A stretch of 64,000 nucleotides of DNA from Hedera helix (taxonomy: Eukaryota; Streptophyta; Magnoliopsida; Apiales; Araliaceae), in assembly GCA_947179155.2 (NCBI GenBank), contig OX359278.1, positions 12,421,879 through 12,485,878 on the forward strand. Direction: 5' to 3'. The position numbers were made by a program, and so were the translations under genes. The notes beneath the pieces are model-generated. The model saw nothing but the letters and a program-made list of their open reading frames with translations, did not search any database and was not told where the DNA came from. Positions 23,376-36,430 of this stretch are shown here, one piece after another. The stretch's first letter is position 1. Each line of letters begins with the position of its first letter.

Positions 23376-25200
23376 TAACTATGACATACTAACCGATGTG
23401 CAACTTCAAAAAATAAAATAAAATGCAGCCGCAAAAGAACCATGTCCTATTTCAATTCTTCCTGTATCTATCAAATTAACAATGCAACACACATTAGTAG
23501 GGACCAAAAACTATCTACTTTCAAATCAAAACAAAGTCGGCATATAACTTATGAAACTTATTCAACACATTCATTTACAACTTCACACTCCTTGGTAAGG
23601 ATTGAGACTACTGCAAGAATGCTTTAAACCAATGCACTCTCAAGGGTTCATAATTATTCTTAAACTACACTACCTCTTGTCTTTTCCACCAGTTGAAATA
23701 TTATGTACTTTGTTGTTGCTATATATGCCTTCACATAGAAGCAAGTTAATAATTGCTTTTTGAAATTTCTTATTTCGTCCAAGTGACAGCGTATAAAGAT
23801 AACATTACACTGGTACAAAATGACAATTTTACTAGTTAAGGTACAAAGAATTTCCTATCATTCATAGAAAAGTTAAAGAATAAAAGAATATATACAAATC
23901 CTTAGCTACCAAACTAATGTTTCAGCTCAAAAATTACAAATAGAATTGATAAAATTGATCTATAGAAGGAAAATCTGAATAGAAGGCCTGCCCGTGGGCT
24001 TCCAATAATTGAAAATTAAGCAAAAATAATTAATTAAAATAGAGTACAAGTTCACAAAATATTACTTATCCGTTCTGCAAAAAGAGTGTTATTGAGTTTG
24101 TTTTGGTTAGTTTGTCATGGACAATACATTAAATATATTTCGAGAAATTGAGCTCTTCCTTGCCTAAGAAAATGTTGTTATATGAATTTATTTTTTCTAA
24201 CAGTATCTGCTATTAAAATTATCAAGTCAATTGAAAAATATAATTCAATAATTTTGGTCAAAGTTAGGAAAATAAGTAAGTTTAAAAACATATATAAAAG
24301 AAAATCCTATGGAGAGGACACTAATGTTTTATTTTCTTTTGCTAAAGACTTATTTGTCATCATCAAAATGAATTCCCTGAAGGTGGAGACCCAACAGTTC
24401 TAAACACAAAAAAGTCTCATTTTGAATTTTAAAATTTAAATTTAATGTGATACATGTAACTTTTAAAAATAACAAATTTGTAAGTAGTAATAATTTTAAG
24501 ATAGTAATATGTATAATTAATTAAACAAAATTAAATTTTCAATTAAAGTATATTAGTTTTCTTAAAAAAAATCAAAATAAAACTCGTAATAAAATGTCAT
24601 TTCATATCTATATGCATATTTTCATATATCATAATTTGTTGCTTGAGTTTCTTAATGATACATTAAAATTTCCTAATACAAAAGAGCGGATCAATACAAA
24701 AATAAATGGATTCTTTCACAGTAAACCTAAACCAGGTGTAAGGTCTGAAGTAACAACATGATATAGACTTTAGAAGTAAATATTCAACCCCGATAATCAG
24801 AGGTGAAGCTTTCAAAAAGTTTCCATCAATCATTCTAGTTTATAATACAATGTTTAAAAATTATTTTATTCTTGTTGAATTTATTTTTATATATGTACAC
24901 ATATCATCCATGAACTTTCAAAGCTTTATCCAAGTTATCAGTTGGAAACCAACACTTAGAATAACGAGACTTATAAAGTCATTTCCTACACGATTAATAA
25001 CCAAAATCAGGTTCATTTACAACACCTATGCAACCTCATGACTCCTTTAGCATTTAAACATTGAAAATAGTAAAACATGGCTAATTTTGTTCTCTTAGAA
25101 CTTGTGTCGAACATGTGGTGTGCAGCCATTAAATCACTATAGATAATAAACACATATGACACATAAGGACACATATCTCCACCATAATCCCACCCTTATT
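23376..25200. other. Interior of CACTA-A without identifiable gene
   Basis: AT-rich sequence. Short open frames here (for example 23442-23627 and 24182-24403) have no recognisable motif. No element termini were identified. Confidence 0.4.
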
Positions 25201-25201
25201 G

Positions 25202-26930
25202 TGACGACCCCGAATCCGGGTTCCTTTAACCTCGGATCCGGTTCAACACTAGTACTACATTTTCCTTATTGTTCATGAATTACAACAATATTATAATTGC
25301 TAAATAATCATTTATTTACAATTCTACAACATCTCTTTCTACTAAAGAATCGCAATCTTTAAACAAACCTAGTATGTCTCAATATCATACATGATACGAC
25401 ATTCCATTACAATCATTTTGAGTATTTAACACTCATATAACATACCAATTAAGTCTTATACTACACCATCAATTATCTGTCCAATTCAGACTGATATCTA
25501 TAACATACATTTAGATCTTCAGTGAAAGTAATTTATTTTCCTGTTCCTTGTTCTTTATCAAAAACTTCGAATAACTTGCACTATCTGAAAATGTTGGTTT
25601 AAGCAAGAGTGAGCACGATGACTCAACAAGTTTAACAGTTACATATAACACATTACATACTTCACATAATATACATGATTTGCATCTTATTCTTACATCA
25701 GGCTTTTCATATTAATAATAATTCATACCTCTTATGCATCACATACAATAATCAACTAACACTTAGCAAATCATGCTTCATTCTTGTACATAGTTTTCAT
25801 GTAGTCATACCACATGTTGCTCATCTATCACAAACATCATCAATATATCTTCATATTATCAATTTAAATCACATTATAGCATATTAATGCACATAGGAGC
25901 AAGTTCTGAAAAACTTGCCTGGTTCGCTTCTACCATTTACTCTTATTTGAATCTTTCGTTCAACCTACAATTTATATATAAAATCGACATAATCATTAGT
26001 TACAATGACTATTAATTAGTCTTAACTTAAGATATTAACTTCAAATTATTAATTAACTCTTTAGTTGTCCGACAAATGAACCTTTACGTTCCGGACAAAA
26101 ACCCTAGCCCAACAAACCTAGTTGGACATGTCAGTAAACTTAACCAACTTACACCTTCACTACACATTTTTCGTATGACTTACTTTTAATAAGTTGTCTA
26201 AAATTTAGTCACAAATTGACTATTTACATTGATTTAATTTAATTAAACATTCTTCTTTTACATAACTTAATGATTCGGACATTTAATAATGTACCAAATA
26301 CTTCAAAATAATATCTACCTTTGATAATATACAACTACATTCAAATATTATTAACTATTTAATAATATTTTAATCACTTATTAATATTATTAATTATTTA
26401 ATAATATTTTAATCCTTATTAATATTATTAACCATTTAATAATATTTTACTCACATGTTAATATTATTAACCATTTAATAATATTTTAATCACTTATTAA
26501 TATTATTAACCATTTAATAATATTTTAATCACATATTAATATTATTAAGCATTTAATAATATTTTAATCACTTATTAATATTATTAATCATTTAATAATA
26601 TTTTAATCACTTATTAATATTATTAACTATTTAATAATATTTTAATCATTTATTAATGTCATTAATTATTTAATAACATTTTCATTAAATACCAATGTTA
26701 TTATTCATTTAGTAACCTTTTAATCTCATAATAATATTTTAATAATCTTTAAACCATACAAATAGTTAACTTTTTAATAGTGTTAACCTTAGTCTTTATT
26801 TTATACCTTTAACTACCAATTAGTCACTAATATACTTTATATATATATATTGGTTTAATATTCAAACACATTCATTTTACAAGTTTATCTTAGGTTTTAA
26901 GTCCCTGACGGTGTTTCGCTTAGACTTTTT
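25202..26930 (-). mobile_element. Reverse-oriented LTR fragment inside CACTA-A
   Basis: Read on the reverse strand, landmarks come in the same order as in the late part of the L2 LTR: AACACCGT, then GTTTTTCAGAACTTGCTCCT (25897-25916), then TAACTGTTAAACTTG (25629-25643), then an LTR-like end GGGGTCGTCA at 25202. No primer-binding site adjoins it, so it is a solo LTR or LTR piece of a related family. The start of the LTR is uncertain. Confidence 0.5.
26347..26700. repeat. 39-bp minisatellite, about nine units
   Basis: The units follow ATTATTAACCATTTAATAAT then ATTTTAATCACTTATTAAT with small changes. Each unit is itself partly palindromic (ATTATTAA and TTAATAAT). The array lies inside the reverse LTR fragment. 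Confidence 0.85.
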
Positions 26931-27009
26931 ATTAGTGTAAAGGTAATTAATTTAATTAAAAAAGTTAAAATAAATTCGTATGTATTTTATAATTTTTTTT
27001 GTCATTAAG

Positions 27010-27060
<51 letters not shown>
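27010..27060. repeat. (TA)n microsatellite with a flanking direct repeat
   Basis: About 25 TA units pass into a TG-rich tail (27061-27096). The ~55 bp just before it (26938-26992) recur at 27337-27392, showing a local duplication of about 400 bp. Confidence 0.8.
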
Positions 27061-27063
<3 letters not shown>

Positions 27064-27399
27064 GTGTGTGTATATGTGTGTGTGTACATAGTTGTATAAT
27101 TAAGCTTTGGCATATTCAGATTCCATTTATGTGAGTTGATGATACCTCTTCTAAGACAACAATGGCAGTAATTTGAACAAGTGCCTTTTCTTATTATTTT
27201 TTTTATTCATTCGGCTTAAAACGACTGAATAGATGAACTGGAACACACAGTACAACTACATAGGTAATTTTCACAATTTAAATTTTTTCCAAATATTTGG
27301 TTTTTAAATTTATTTAATAATAATACAAAAATTAATGTAAAAGTAATTAATTTTATTAAAAAGTTAAAATAAATTTGTATGTATTTTATAATTATTTTT

Positions 27400-28700
27400 C
27401 TACTTTCAAGTATGTTTATACTTTATTTAATAATTATGTCGCTTGCCAAATGCTAGCATGAAATTTTATTTATTAAGTGTAGTAATTTTGTTAATAGTTT
27501 CAAATTTTATTAGTTTTAAAATAATACTTTAAATACTTTAAAAAATTGGTATGATATTTAGTATGAATAAGTCAAATGAATAATTATGTTAGCCTTTTTA
27601 ATCAAATTATGTTATAAACATAAAAATTTATTTAACCTTTTTAATTAAATTAATTGTTTTAAAATTAATTTTTGTATTATTAGTAAATAAGTTTAGATTA
27701 AAATATTATAAAATACAATTTGTTATTAACTTTAATTTTTATAATAGCAAAAAAACATGTTGGTTAACATGGTTTGATTTTTTGGTATTCTGCAAAGATT
27801 TTCAAGAGCACAATGTTTAATCTGTTAAACAAATAACATATTAGTTAAGTTAATAACAGTTGCAATGTTAGAGTTACATTTAGGCTAATTTGCTTTAGAT
27901 ATAATCTTTTATTATTTTATTTTTTTTCGATCTAATTAGATTAGGTTGTAAGCAGATTGAGTATTTAAACCTGTTATATGAAAGGATGAACACATCTCCC
28001 ATTTTAAAAGTCAAAGATTGCAAATGTAATTTTTTCTTGTATAATAATTGAAAGAAATAATTTTTAAATATACCATTTTTATAATAATATATATTATGAA
28101 TTGAAATATTTTTTAAAAATATATTAATGTTTTACATAATCATAGCTAATATATTGATATATGCATTAGTTTACTAGATTATTATTTTTTTAATAAAGTT
28201 ATATAATTTTCTTTGTAAAATAATATGTTGTATGCTATAATAAATTCTATAAGAATATTTATGTGCTACACTAATTAAATACTATTATACAAATATAATA
28301 TTTGGTAAAATAATTAATTATACAAATAAACAAAAAAATAGTTTTAAAGTATTCTCTTAATTTTTGGAATTAAAATTTATATTACTTATGCTTAAAATAA
28401 ATATGGGCCTTTGAGATAAAAATACTAATTGATTCAATAAATGAAAAATTGGTTGATGACAAATATCCTTTACCATCCTCAACGACCAATTAGAAACAAG
28501 CACTCGGATTATGAATAATCAGCTTAAGGTGTGATCATAGCCTTCAGATCAAATTGACTTTTAACCCAAACCATCCATTCAAATCTACTTCGCATGCAAA
28601 CCGTGAATTAAATTTTAATTTCTAGATTCAATCTTGGTCGTTGATCAATATCAAGGATAAAGTCTCAGCCATCGGATCAAGAAGTAGTCCAAAATATAAA
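27400..28700. other. AT-rich interior of CACTA-A, then a possible captured promoter
   Basis: 27400-28400 is plain AT-rich sequence. From about 28440 the base composition rises. A TATA-like AATATAAAAG at 28696 followed by a CT-rich leader (28738-28760) looks like the promoter and leader of a captured host gene that precedes the exons at 29426 and later. Confidence 0.35.
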
Positions 28701-29425
28701 AGATGAAAATGATTTTTCTAAAATCATTTCATTCATCTTTTTCTCTCTCCTCGCGACTGAACTCTTCATTCTCTTTCAAAAACCTTTCAAACGTTAAAGC
28801 TTCAAATCAGTAGTCTTCAATTAAAGGGCAATGCAAATTAAGTCAATCCAACTTTAATTACATGGAGCGACCCAAAATTCGAAGCTTGTAGGGGTAGTTA
28901 CAAAGTCCGATTGGGAGAAATTAGATGATAATAGAGAAGTTAGGGTTTCTGATTATATGGTGAATTTAGGCTGATTATATGGTGAATGTGGTGACGATAT
29001 ACCAGGCGCGGAATTTAATTCAGGTTAGAGTTCATTAGTTGAAAGTTGGGATGGGGTTGGGTTCTATTTGTACCACGCAGGAAGTCTATGCCGTGGAACG
29101 TGGTCAAGTCAGTACTATTGCTGTGATTACTAATTCAATTTGAAATATCACTTGCTGAATTTCCACCATTAATCTATGTGTAAAATGATGGCCGGTATGG
29201 TAGTAGTCTGGAGTTATTTACCAGTATATAATACTCTTTTAAACTAACAAAAAAAGTAGAATGTAAATTCTTACTAACTGGGTAATACTTACATAATTTT
29301 CTCTCGATCCATGATATGCCTACATATATCTTAAAACATTCAATAAATATGGAAGCATATTTGTTGACAGCCATATTGCAAGTTAACTAAATGAATTATT
29401 TTACTTGTTCAATTATCTTCTGCAG

Positions 29426-29763
29426 GTTTCTCTTGTCTCTAATGGAAACTCACCTGAATCAATTCCTTCGACCTCTTCGAAAAAGGAAGTTATACAAATG
29501 TCTAATTTTTACCTACTAACATGAATGTTTTTATTGTAACTATAGGATGCAGTTTGCATTTAACATTCAACTTATTTATTTTTAAAACTTATATGACGAG
29601 TTTTTGCTTTCATTTTTAATCTTTAATTTCGATTTTTGATTTATTGACATACCTTATTTTTTTTCCATACCTAAGCATTCATCCACCACCTGCCTTTGGT
29701 TCTTCTCTTAATCTCGAACCCCTTGTAAGTGAAGCTAATGAATCTCAAGTTCAAGAGAAAGGT
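29426..29763 (+). pseudogene. Two captured Ser/Pro/Glu-rich exons, probably from the same gene as 30909-31061
   Basis: After acceptor TTCTGCAG (29425) the frame reads VSLVSNGNSPESIPSTSSKK, then E. A second piece near 29680-29763 reads HPPPAFGSSLNLEPLVSEAN, then ESQVQEK, and ends at a GGTATG donor. Low-complexity text like this is typical of the linkers in large nuclear plant proteins. The link to the next exon rests on strand and order only. Confidence 0.4.
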
Positions 29764-29808
29764 ATGTTTATGTTGTTTCTTTGTTTTTCGGGAAACCTAA
29801 TGAGAGAA

Positions 29809-29826
29809 GGGGGGGGGGGGGGGGGG
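29809..29826. repeat. 18-base G homopolymer
   Basis: Eighteen consecutive G in the CACTA-A interior, just after a captured exon donor. Its length should be treated with caution. Confidence 0.8.
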
Positions 29827-30908
29827 AAGTGCTGTAGGGTGGGCTTTACTGTGACTAACTTGAGGAAATACTTCTAGGATTCAGTTTTCATTCATAGTAG
29901 ATTTCTCACTTTAGGAAAGGTTTTGTTGAAACATGTAATCTTTGTGTTCTTACTTGCTTTCGTCTCAGTTGTGAGATTTTATAATTTATCTCCATTACCT
30001 TCATGCTTTTAGTGGGACTATTATGAACAGTTTAATCTTGTGTTTCCTTTAATGTTTTCTCTCAACCCAAATAAAATTCTTATACTTAACTTGGCATAAT
30101 AACAATTGTTCGACAGAATTCGACAAATCTGACTAGTTCACTCTTGCAGTTGATAAAGCTTGACTAATTAAAGAATCAAAGTATTTACAAAGATTTTAAT
30201 TTTGAAACAGCTGTTAAACTCAAATAAATAGTAAAAAGCTTATTTAGTCTATAAAGGATAAAATATCAAAGAGATTTTAGTGACTAGTTAGACCTACTGC
30301 AAAATCCTCCTTGCAAAAAAAAGTATAAAAAGGAAATGAAGAATAAAATGACTAATTATATATGTTGGTTTCCATAGGTTTGTTCGTTTTGTGAGCACTC
30401 CAGAGATTTTGGGATGGGTATACACTATAGAATCTAAAATTTTACAGATTGAGAAAGCAATTACCATACAGGGAAACAATAATAATGTGCTTAATACTGT
30501 GAGCATTTTCTCTCTCACTCAATTTTAGTTGTGAAAAGTTCAAGTTTGTTTTTTAGATTTCACAATATTTCCTTCTCCATGACAGGTAGAAGACCATCAA
30601 GCAAAACCTGTGCTAAGATTAGAAGGTGCTACATCATGTCTATGAAGATGTGAAACTTACAAGTTACAATGGTTTAAAATAATGCTAATTGAGTTTCTAT
30701 TTTTTCTTCTTTTCTTGTTAGTTTATGTGAAACTACATCAGGGTTTTTTTGTGTGTAGCCTGGTTCACAACCACCGGACGCAAATGGGACTGTCACCTAG
30801 GAAGGAAATTCAAAGTAAAACTAGTTCTCTTCTGACTGAAAAAAGTTTTTATATGAATTACTCGAGGTTCAAGGATATTCGTAATTAAGATTAGTTTTTA
30901 TATGACAG

Positions 30909-31061
30909 AGTTCAGGTGCTGAAAGTGCTGAAGACACACATAAATGTGCTACGAAAGGAACAAGGCATGGTTTTTGCACGTGCTGCAGCTGCGGGTTTTG
31001 ACATTGATCACATAGCACCACTTTTTTCTTTTTCTAAATGCTTTGGAGCATCACATTTGAT
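30909..31061 (+). pseudogene. Captured exon of a COP1-interacting-protein-related gene
   Basis: It is bounded by acceptor GACAG and donor GTAAGT, with a clean frame: VQVLKVLKTHINVLRKEQGM, then VFARAAAAGFDIDHIAPLFS, then KCFGASHLM. The pattern Lys-Glu-Gln-x-Met-Ala-x-Ala-Arg-Ala-x-Ala-Ala-Gly-Phe, followed by Phe-x-x-x-Phe-Gly-Ala-x-Arg-Leu, is what I know from plant CIP7/COP1-interacting-protein-related proteins. The exon would continue into a Met-Asp-Ala-Cys exon that I did not find. The pieces upstream contain stops between them. Confidence 0.5.
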
Positions 31062-32660
31062 GTAAGTAGATAATTGTTAGTGGATTTGTTTACAACCTAA
31101 TGGGGAACGAGGTTAATTGGGGCACTCAATTAATCTGATACGGGAACTCAAGAATACTCAAATTGATTTTATAATTCTGATTGCCTAAAAAGCATTGATA
31201 TGAAAATGATGTACGGGCATGACATTTATAGTTGACACAATATTTTAAAAAGAATAGTAGAATATTGATATACTAGGAAAATTTTAAAACATTCTATGGA
31301 TGGTTGACTATATAATTGGCTTGTAATTGTTTTCAATGCATTTTTTTCTTTTAGTAAATCTTAATTTCAAGATTTAGTTGATTGCAATTTGTAATTTATT
31401 GTAGCGTATGTAGTGGGAAGAAATTTATGAATTTTGATATTCTCTGGAATAGGTGTCAACTGGGAAATTTCAATTCTACTGTTATTGCACATCTTGTAAC
31501 TCCATAGAGTATCTGGCAACCTAATATCAGTTGGTTTGGTTAAGTGAATCACCTTATCCATGGCCAGGTCTATTCGTTTATAAAGTTTAAACCATATGAT
31601 TGTAGCTAATCTCAGAGTTAGTTTCCTTAACTGTCAATCTCTAAGGGGATCAAGTTGTAAACTATAGTTTAAAGGGTACACAAATGATAGTTTATGATTT
31701 GTAGGTCTTCCATCCAGTTGATTGCATATATTGTGCTCAAGTAGTAATCAATTGTTGTTTCCATGTAATAATTTTTGACTCTTTTCCCTGATAATTTGTG
31801 TTGTTTCATTATGATCAATAGTATCCAGGTCTCAACAATAAGAATACAAATCAGATGTTGGAGATGATAAGGTTTTGTTAGCGTTAAATGTGTCCTAGGA
31901 TGTTCTACAGCCTCTTCAATTAGGGATTGTCTGGATCAACTGCTCCTAGTCATGCTTCTGTCAAGGTCCATGGGGTGGGAAAAATTGTAGTGGTTTTAGG
32001 CGTGAACTAGGAGAATGGTAATATAATACTCCATAACCATAGATAATTATTTCTTTTTTTTTTCTTTTACTTTTTTATAAAAAAAATGCTTTTTGAAAAT
32101 ATGAAAAGTTATATATGTGTGTGTGTGTGTGTGATATGTTTCTACCATTATCTTAATAATAACTAATACCTCAAGTATAATAAGCTTAATGATCTTGGCT
32201 ACACGCGCTTGTCTGTTATTATATTTATTAATTTGTTCCTTTATCAAGACCATCACTTAAATGAGTAATCCCTTATTTTAGTTTACACTTCATTAGTAGA
32301 TATTCGCAGCAACTGGTCCTAGAGTCACTTAAAAAGGAATTTGACCAAGATGGTACCCAGATTCATGTTCAACTTGCTGACCTTGTCCCATTTTTTGTGC
32401 CTAGTCTGTTACCTTGTTCATGTTTTACATGATATAAAACTTCAAACTTGATTAGTTGGCTTATTTTAAGAATGACAAGTTGCTAAATGATGCGTTAAAT
32501 TGAACTATCTACATAATGCTATCAGTCATTGGCATAATTAAAAACTTTTAAATCAACTTATATGTTGTATAAGTATGTCTATGCATCTTACATAATTATG
32601 TCAAAGTGGATAGTATGGTATGTCAATCTTTTTGTTTGAAATTGTATCAAATGATATTGT
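31062..32660. other. CACTA-A interior without a clear exon
   Basis: Sequence with intron-like composition and a (GT)n run at 32115-32132. A short GC-richer piece at 32340-32402 could be an exon remnant, but its frame is not conserved. Confidence 0.35.
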
Positions 32661-32826
32661 GATTGCTTATTTGCCTTTTTTTACTTATGTGCAATATGGT
32701 GTACATTAGTACCACATTGCAACTCTATTGTCTTTATGTATTGATTTTGGCACTATGTGCTTCTGCTGACTTATTTGCTTCATTTTCCTTCAATTATGAC
32801 TTGCTATTATTTTTAAATATGTGTAG

Positions 32827-32880
32827 GATGACTACTTCTATCTGCCGTATAATATTGGGTACCAAATTTCCTGTATATGA
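32827..32880 (+). pseudogene. Terminal exon shared by CACTA-A and CACTA-B (A copy)
   Basis: After a polypyrimidine-like tract and acceptor GTGTAG the frame reads DDYFYLPYNIGYQISCI, then a stop. CACTA-B has the same acceptor, frame and stop at 57691. It may be the end of the element's own protein or of a gene captured by a common ancestor. I do not recognise it. Confidence 0.45.
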
Positions 32881-33109
32881 TGCGCTATGTTTACGGAAGA
32901 AAAGGGACGAAATAAGAAGTGTACTCTATCTCTATATATGTAAATATATATTTAATTGAAGAACTGTGGTAGCCTTAGATGGTTGATTGTAAAGATGATG
33001 AATGATTATGTATTGGATGATTTTATTAAGTTAATAATATTTTAGTTTTTTTTTTTGTCATTATTTGCTATGGGGTCATTGAGCCAGTCAGGTACATAAG
33101 ATTGTCAAT

Positions 33110-33890
33110 TTTTGATTTGGCAACGATACAGTTAATGACTCTTTCGTTACTAAAGCGTTGTACAATTAAGGATATATCAACAATTTTTTATACATTTAGC
33201 AACAAGTTTTCGTTGCTAATGACATTAAAATATAATTTTTGGCAACGAAAAATTAGCCTAATAACAACTGTGAGGATATTATTGTTATAACCAAATAAAA
33301 GGAAACATTTATATTGTTGCAAATCATATCAATTTTCGTTGCACATATAAAGAAACGGCAACGTATAGTGTTGTTGTTAATCAAAAACTTTCGTTGCTAT
33401 TGAAAATAATCTGCAACAAACATTATCGTTGCAAAATAGTATAATCAGTAACGAACATCGTTGCTAAAAAGTATACAATCAGCAACGAAAATAGGTTCAG
33501 GCAACAATTTCTATGCTTTTCCGCAACAAAACCGATCGTTGGCAAATGTGCACCAACCACAACGAAAGCACGTGTTCATTGCCCAAAAAAAAAGAGTTCA
33601 TTTCATTGCCAATTAGTAAGATTTTGCAACGAAAGGTGATTTTTAGTAACGATTTTTTATTGATTTTGCAACAATAAATTTCGTTTCTAAAGGATCGAGG
33701 TTTTGCACAAAAGCCAACTATCGTTGCAAAATGTATCACTTTCTACAATGACAAAATTACGTTCGTTGCAGAACAATTAGCAACACTCATTGTGCAACGA
33801 AAGGTGCAACGCCAAAAAAATCGTTGCCAAATCCCTTTTGCAACGAAATTTGACACCTTTAGCAACGAAAATCGATTGTTGCTAAAGCCC
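33110..33890. repeat. Right subterminal repeats of CACTA-A
   Basis: About 25-30 CGTTGC/GCAACGA motifs in both orientations lie across 780 bp, aligned with the same zone of CACTA-B (57980-58780). Confidence 0.75.
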
Positions 33891-34853
33891 CATTTTTTTG
33901 TAGTGTATAAAGGATAATAAATTAAAGTAAAGGTTTTAAAATAAGATTAAGCATTGAGTTAGACTTTGACTGATTATTGTATTATTGATCTCACATATTA
34001 TGTAGGTCATGCGAAGAATGCAAAAGGTTAACGTATTGGTAAAACACCGGTACAAAAAAGTTTTTCAGAACTTGCTCCTATGTGATAACTGTCATTATGT
34101 GTGACATGTTTTTATATGCAAACATGAGTTAATGTGATTTTATGCCATAATGTGATTCAACTGTTCTTGTTCAACTACTAAGTTGAGTTAGTTGTTTTTT
34201 ATGAACTGTATAAATTGTGAACTGACAAGCATGTTAATATGGATCATGAATTATGTTTTAGCCCAGTTACATGTATAAAATGTCATACATAGATATATTG
34301 ATAAGCATGCATAATACATGAATTATGTGTAACTGTTAAACTTGCTGAACAACGTAGTTGCTCATTCTTACATAAATAAAATCTTTTAGCTAAATGCGAG
34401 ATATTCGAGGACTCCGGTCAAGAACAAAGAACAAGAATTGCATATTGATCTTGTCAGTATCGAAAATAAGTCTAGCAAGACCTTGATGTCAGAATTAGAG
34501 TATAATTTCAATAAAACCCTTTTTAGGGGAAAATAGTGTTGTAAAAATGTATAGACTGGTGTATTAAAATGTGTGTATAACATGTGTATAAGCTAAGCAC
34601 TTGTATTATTACAAATCACAAAGGATTCAACGGTTGTTTAATAGATCATAATATATGTGATCCAAGTTATATAAAATTTATGTAAAGATTTTGATTCTGA
34701 GACAAAGGATCAAAGGATTATTTGTAAAAGTTTAAATTTATTGAGTTTTTAGCAGCATTTTATTATTCAATATTGTGATTGTTAAGGATATGGTTGTACA
34801 TTAATGCACGAGGTCTCCTGCACCAAGTACGGGGATTTTTGGGGTGCTACAGT

Positions 34854-34867
34854 TGGTATCAGAGCTA
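34854..34867 (+). other. Primer-binding site of L2 (initiator Met tRNA)
   Basis: TGGTATCAGAGCTA follows the LTR end CTACA after two bases. TGGTATCAGAGC is complementary to the 3' end of initiator tRNA-Met, the usual primer for plant LTR elements. It fixes the LTR end at 34851. Confidence 0.9.
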
Positions 34868-36079
34868 ATAGGTTATAGTTCTTAGGTTGCAATACCTTAG
34901 GTTATTATCGTGGAAGGAATGATGTAGGTAGTAGAGGAATAAAATTGAATAGAGTTTAAAGGATAAAAGATGAAGAAATATCTTATAAAAGACTGTTGAG
35001 AGAATGTTGTCTGATTATAAGGTAATCTGCTGTATATGTGTAAAGATGAACTCATGGAGAGTTCAAATGATAAAAAATGGATTTATAAAATTCATATTTA
35101 AGCAAAGAGGGAATTATAGGTTTGTTGTTTTTAAATTGAGGACTCATGTTAGCGGCTGAATTTGTACAGTTCCTTGTATGGGCGGGAAATTTGTGTTTGG
35201 TTTAACAACCACTTAGCTTCCTATAATGATAATCAGTGGAATCTGGGGTCGCACTATTCGTTATTTATATGGCGAGAAGGTGATTCTTTTCTCCTAAGGA
35301 TATCGGATAGTAGGATGGAGTGATGTTAAGGTTAAATGTGCGTTCTTAAAACTCATACGTATGGTAAGTTCCTGACTCATAATCATATGATATGTTTTTA
35401 AGCCCCTCAATGTATGGACAATCCTTGATTTGTTCTTGGACTACATATTACTAGGACAAGATTTTAAACTCATATTATTGTGGCAAGTTCCTAAACTCAT
35501 ATTGTGTGGCAAGTTTGATGAATAGTGTGGGTAGAGATTAGAAGAATGTTTAAGTAAGGAAAGAATAGGGAAAAATTGGAATGAATGAGGTTTTAGGGAT
35601 TCCAAATCATCTAGTTATGCTAGATCTCAAAATTTTTGAAATCATGCTAAATTCGCACTTATGTGCCTTTAAAAACACAAAAGGATTTTATTATCATTAC
35701 TGCAATGGTAACCTAGGTGTGAAGATAACACATCTTTACCTGTTATAGTATGATAAAAACCTAAAATATATTATTTTTTTGTATTTTGAAATGTTTAAAG
35801 AGGAGTCTACGCTAATTGTTTAGGCTAGAAAAAGTTGATTTTTAAATATTAAAATATATTTATAAAATCATCAAGCACCATTAAAGTTATGGTGTGGTGA
35901 TGAAAATGTCGGAATCCTCAACGCATAGTTGCAACGGTGCGGTATCATGAAATCATTAAAATTTATTTTCAGTACTTGAAATTGTCTAAACTTTTAAAGT
36001 TCGTAATGCACGAACAATTTAATGAGGTGCGTCTATATCATTTGTTTCAGCTGGACCCTTTTTACAAGTAATGACAGTT

Positions 36080-36172
36080 GCATCGTAAAATTTTATTGAC
36101 GTGGTTGCGTCGTTAATTCATATTGACGTGGTTGTGTCGTTAATTCATATTGGCGTGGTTGCGTTGTTAATT
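36080..36172 (+). repeat. Three ~30-bp tandem units in L2
   Basis: TTGACGTGGTTGCGTCGTTA and variants recur three times with TTCATA spacers, about 30 bp apart. Confidence 0.7.
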
Positions 36173-36180
36173 CCTGAACA

Positions 36181-36430
36181 TGGTCTTATGAACTTAAGAT
36201 GTTACAGTCTTTGTGATTGTTAATGTTCTTAATGAATTGATGGTCTAACAACCATTGGATATTTTAATCTTGGTGATTGTTAATGTTCTGAACGAATTGA
36301 TGGTCTGACAACCAATAGATATTTCAATCTTGGTGATTGTTAATGTTCTTAACGAATTGATGGTCTGACAACCATTGGATATTTCAGTCTGGGTGATTGT
36401 TAATGTTCTTAATGTATTTCTGGTCTTATG
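36181..36430 (+). repeat. 60-bp tandem repeat in L2, four units
   Basis: Units begin TGGTCT at 36181, 36241, 36301 and 36361 with a period of exactly 60, each containing GTGATTGTTAATGTTCT. The middle copies are about 90% alike; the outer ones have diverged. Confidence 0.9.

Larger units (their letters stand above)
21162..33905. mobile_element. CACTA-A: 12.7-kb gene-capturing CACTA element
   Basis: It begins CACTATAAAAAAATGGAC and ends with TTTTTTGTAGTG. Both ends carry many copies of a CGTTGC/GCAACGA subterminal motif (21180-21560 and 33110-33890). The flanking triplets are TAC and TAT, a near match to a 3-bp target duplication. Its left end aligns with CACTA-B (37237), and its last ~1.2 kb aligns with the end of CACTA-B. 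No transposase frame is visible. It holds host-gene exons on both strands and a reverse-oriented LTR fragment. It is inserted in the L2 5' LTR. Confidence 0.85.
15775..34851 (+). mobile_element. 5' LTR of element L2 (~4.3 kb net), split by a hAT and a CACTA element
   Basis: It starts TGACCCAAATATTAGC, and its first ~280 bp recur at 36764. It ends GGGGTGCTACA at 34851, three bases before a tRNA-Met primer-binding site, so the termini are TG and CA. Removing hAT (17716-19748) and CACTA-A (21162-33905) with their duplications leaves about 4.29 kb, at the long end for Tekay-type chromovirus LTRs. GTTGACTTTTTGGTCA phrases near 16055-16220 are common in such LTRs. The LTR segments are 15775-17715, 19757-21161 and 33906-34851. 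They have no protein-coding content. Confidence 0.75.

Noticed and set aside
25202..26930. Complete reverse-oriented retrotransposon in CACTA-A
   Set aside because: Only LTR-type landmarks are present; no primer site, gag, pol or second LTR was found.
33110..33890. Regular short repeats that could be taken for a CRISPR-like array
   Set aside because: The GCAACGA motifs occur in both orientations at irregular distances next to a CACTA terminus, as expected of transposase-binding repeats in a plant genome.
34386..34583. Reverse frame in the L2 LTR
   Set aside because: It lies in LTR sequence with no motif and no coding-like neighbours.
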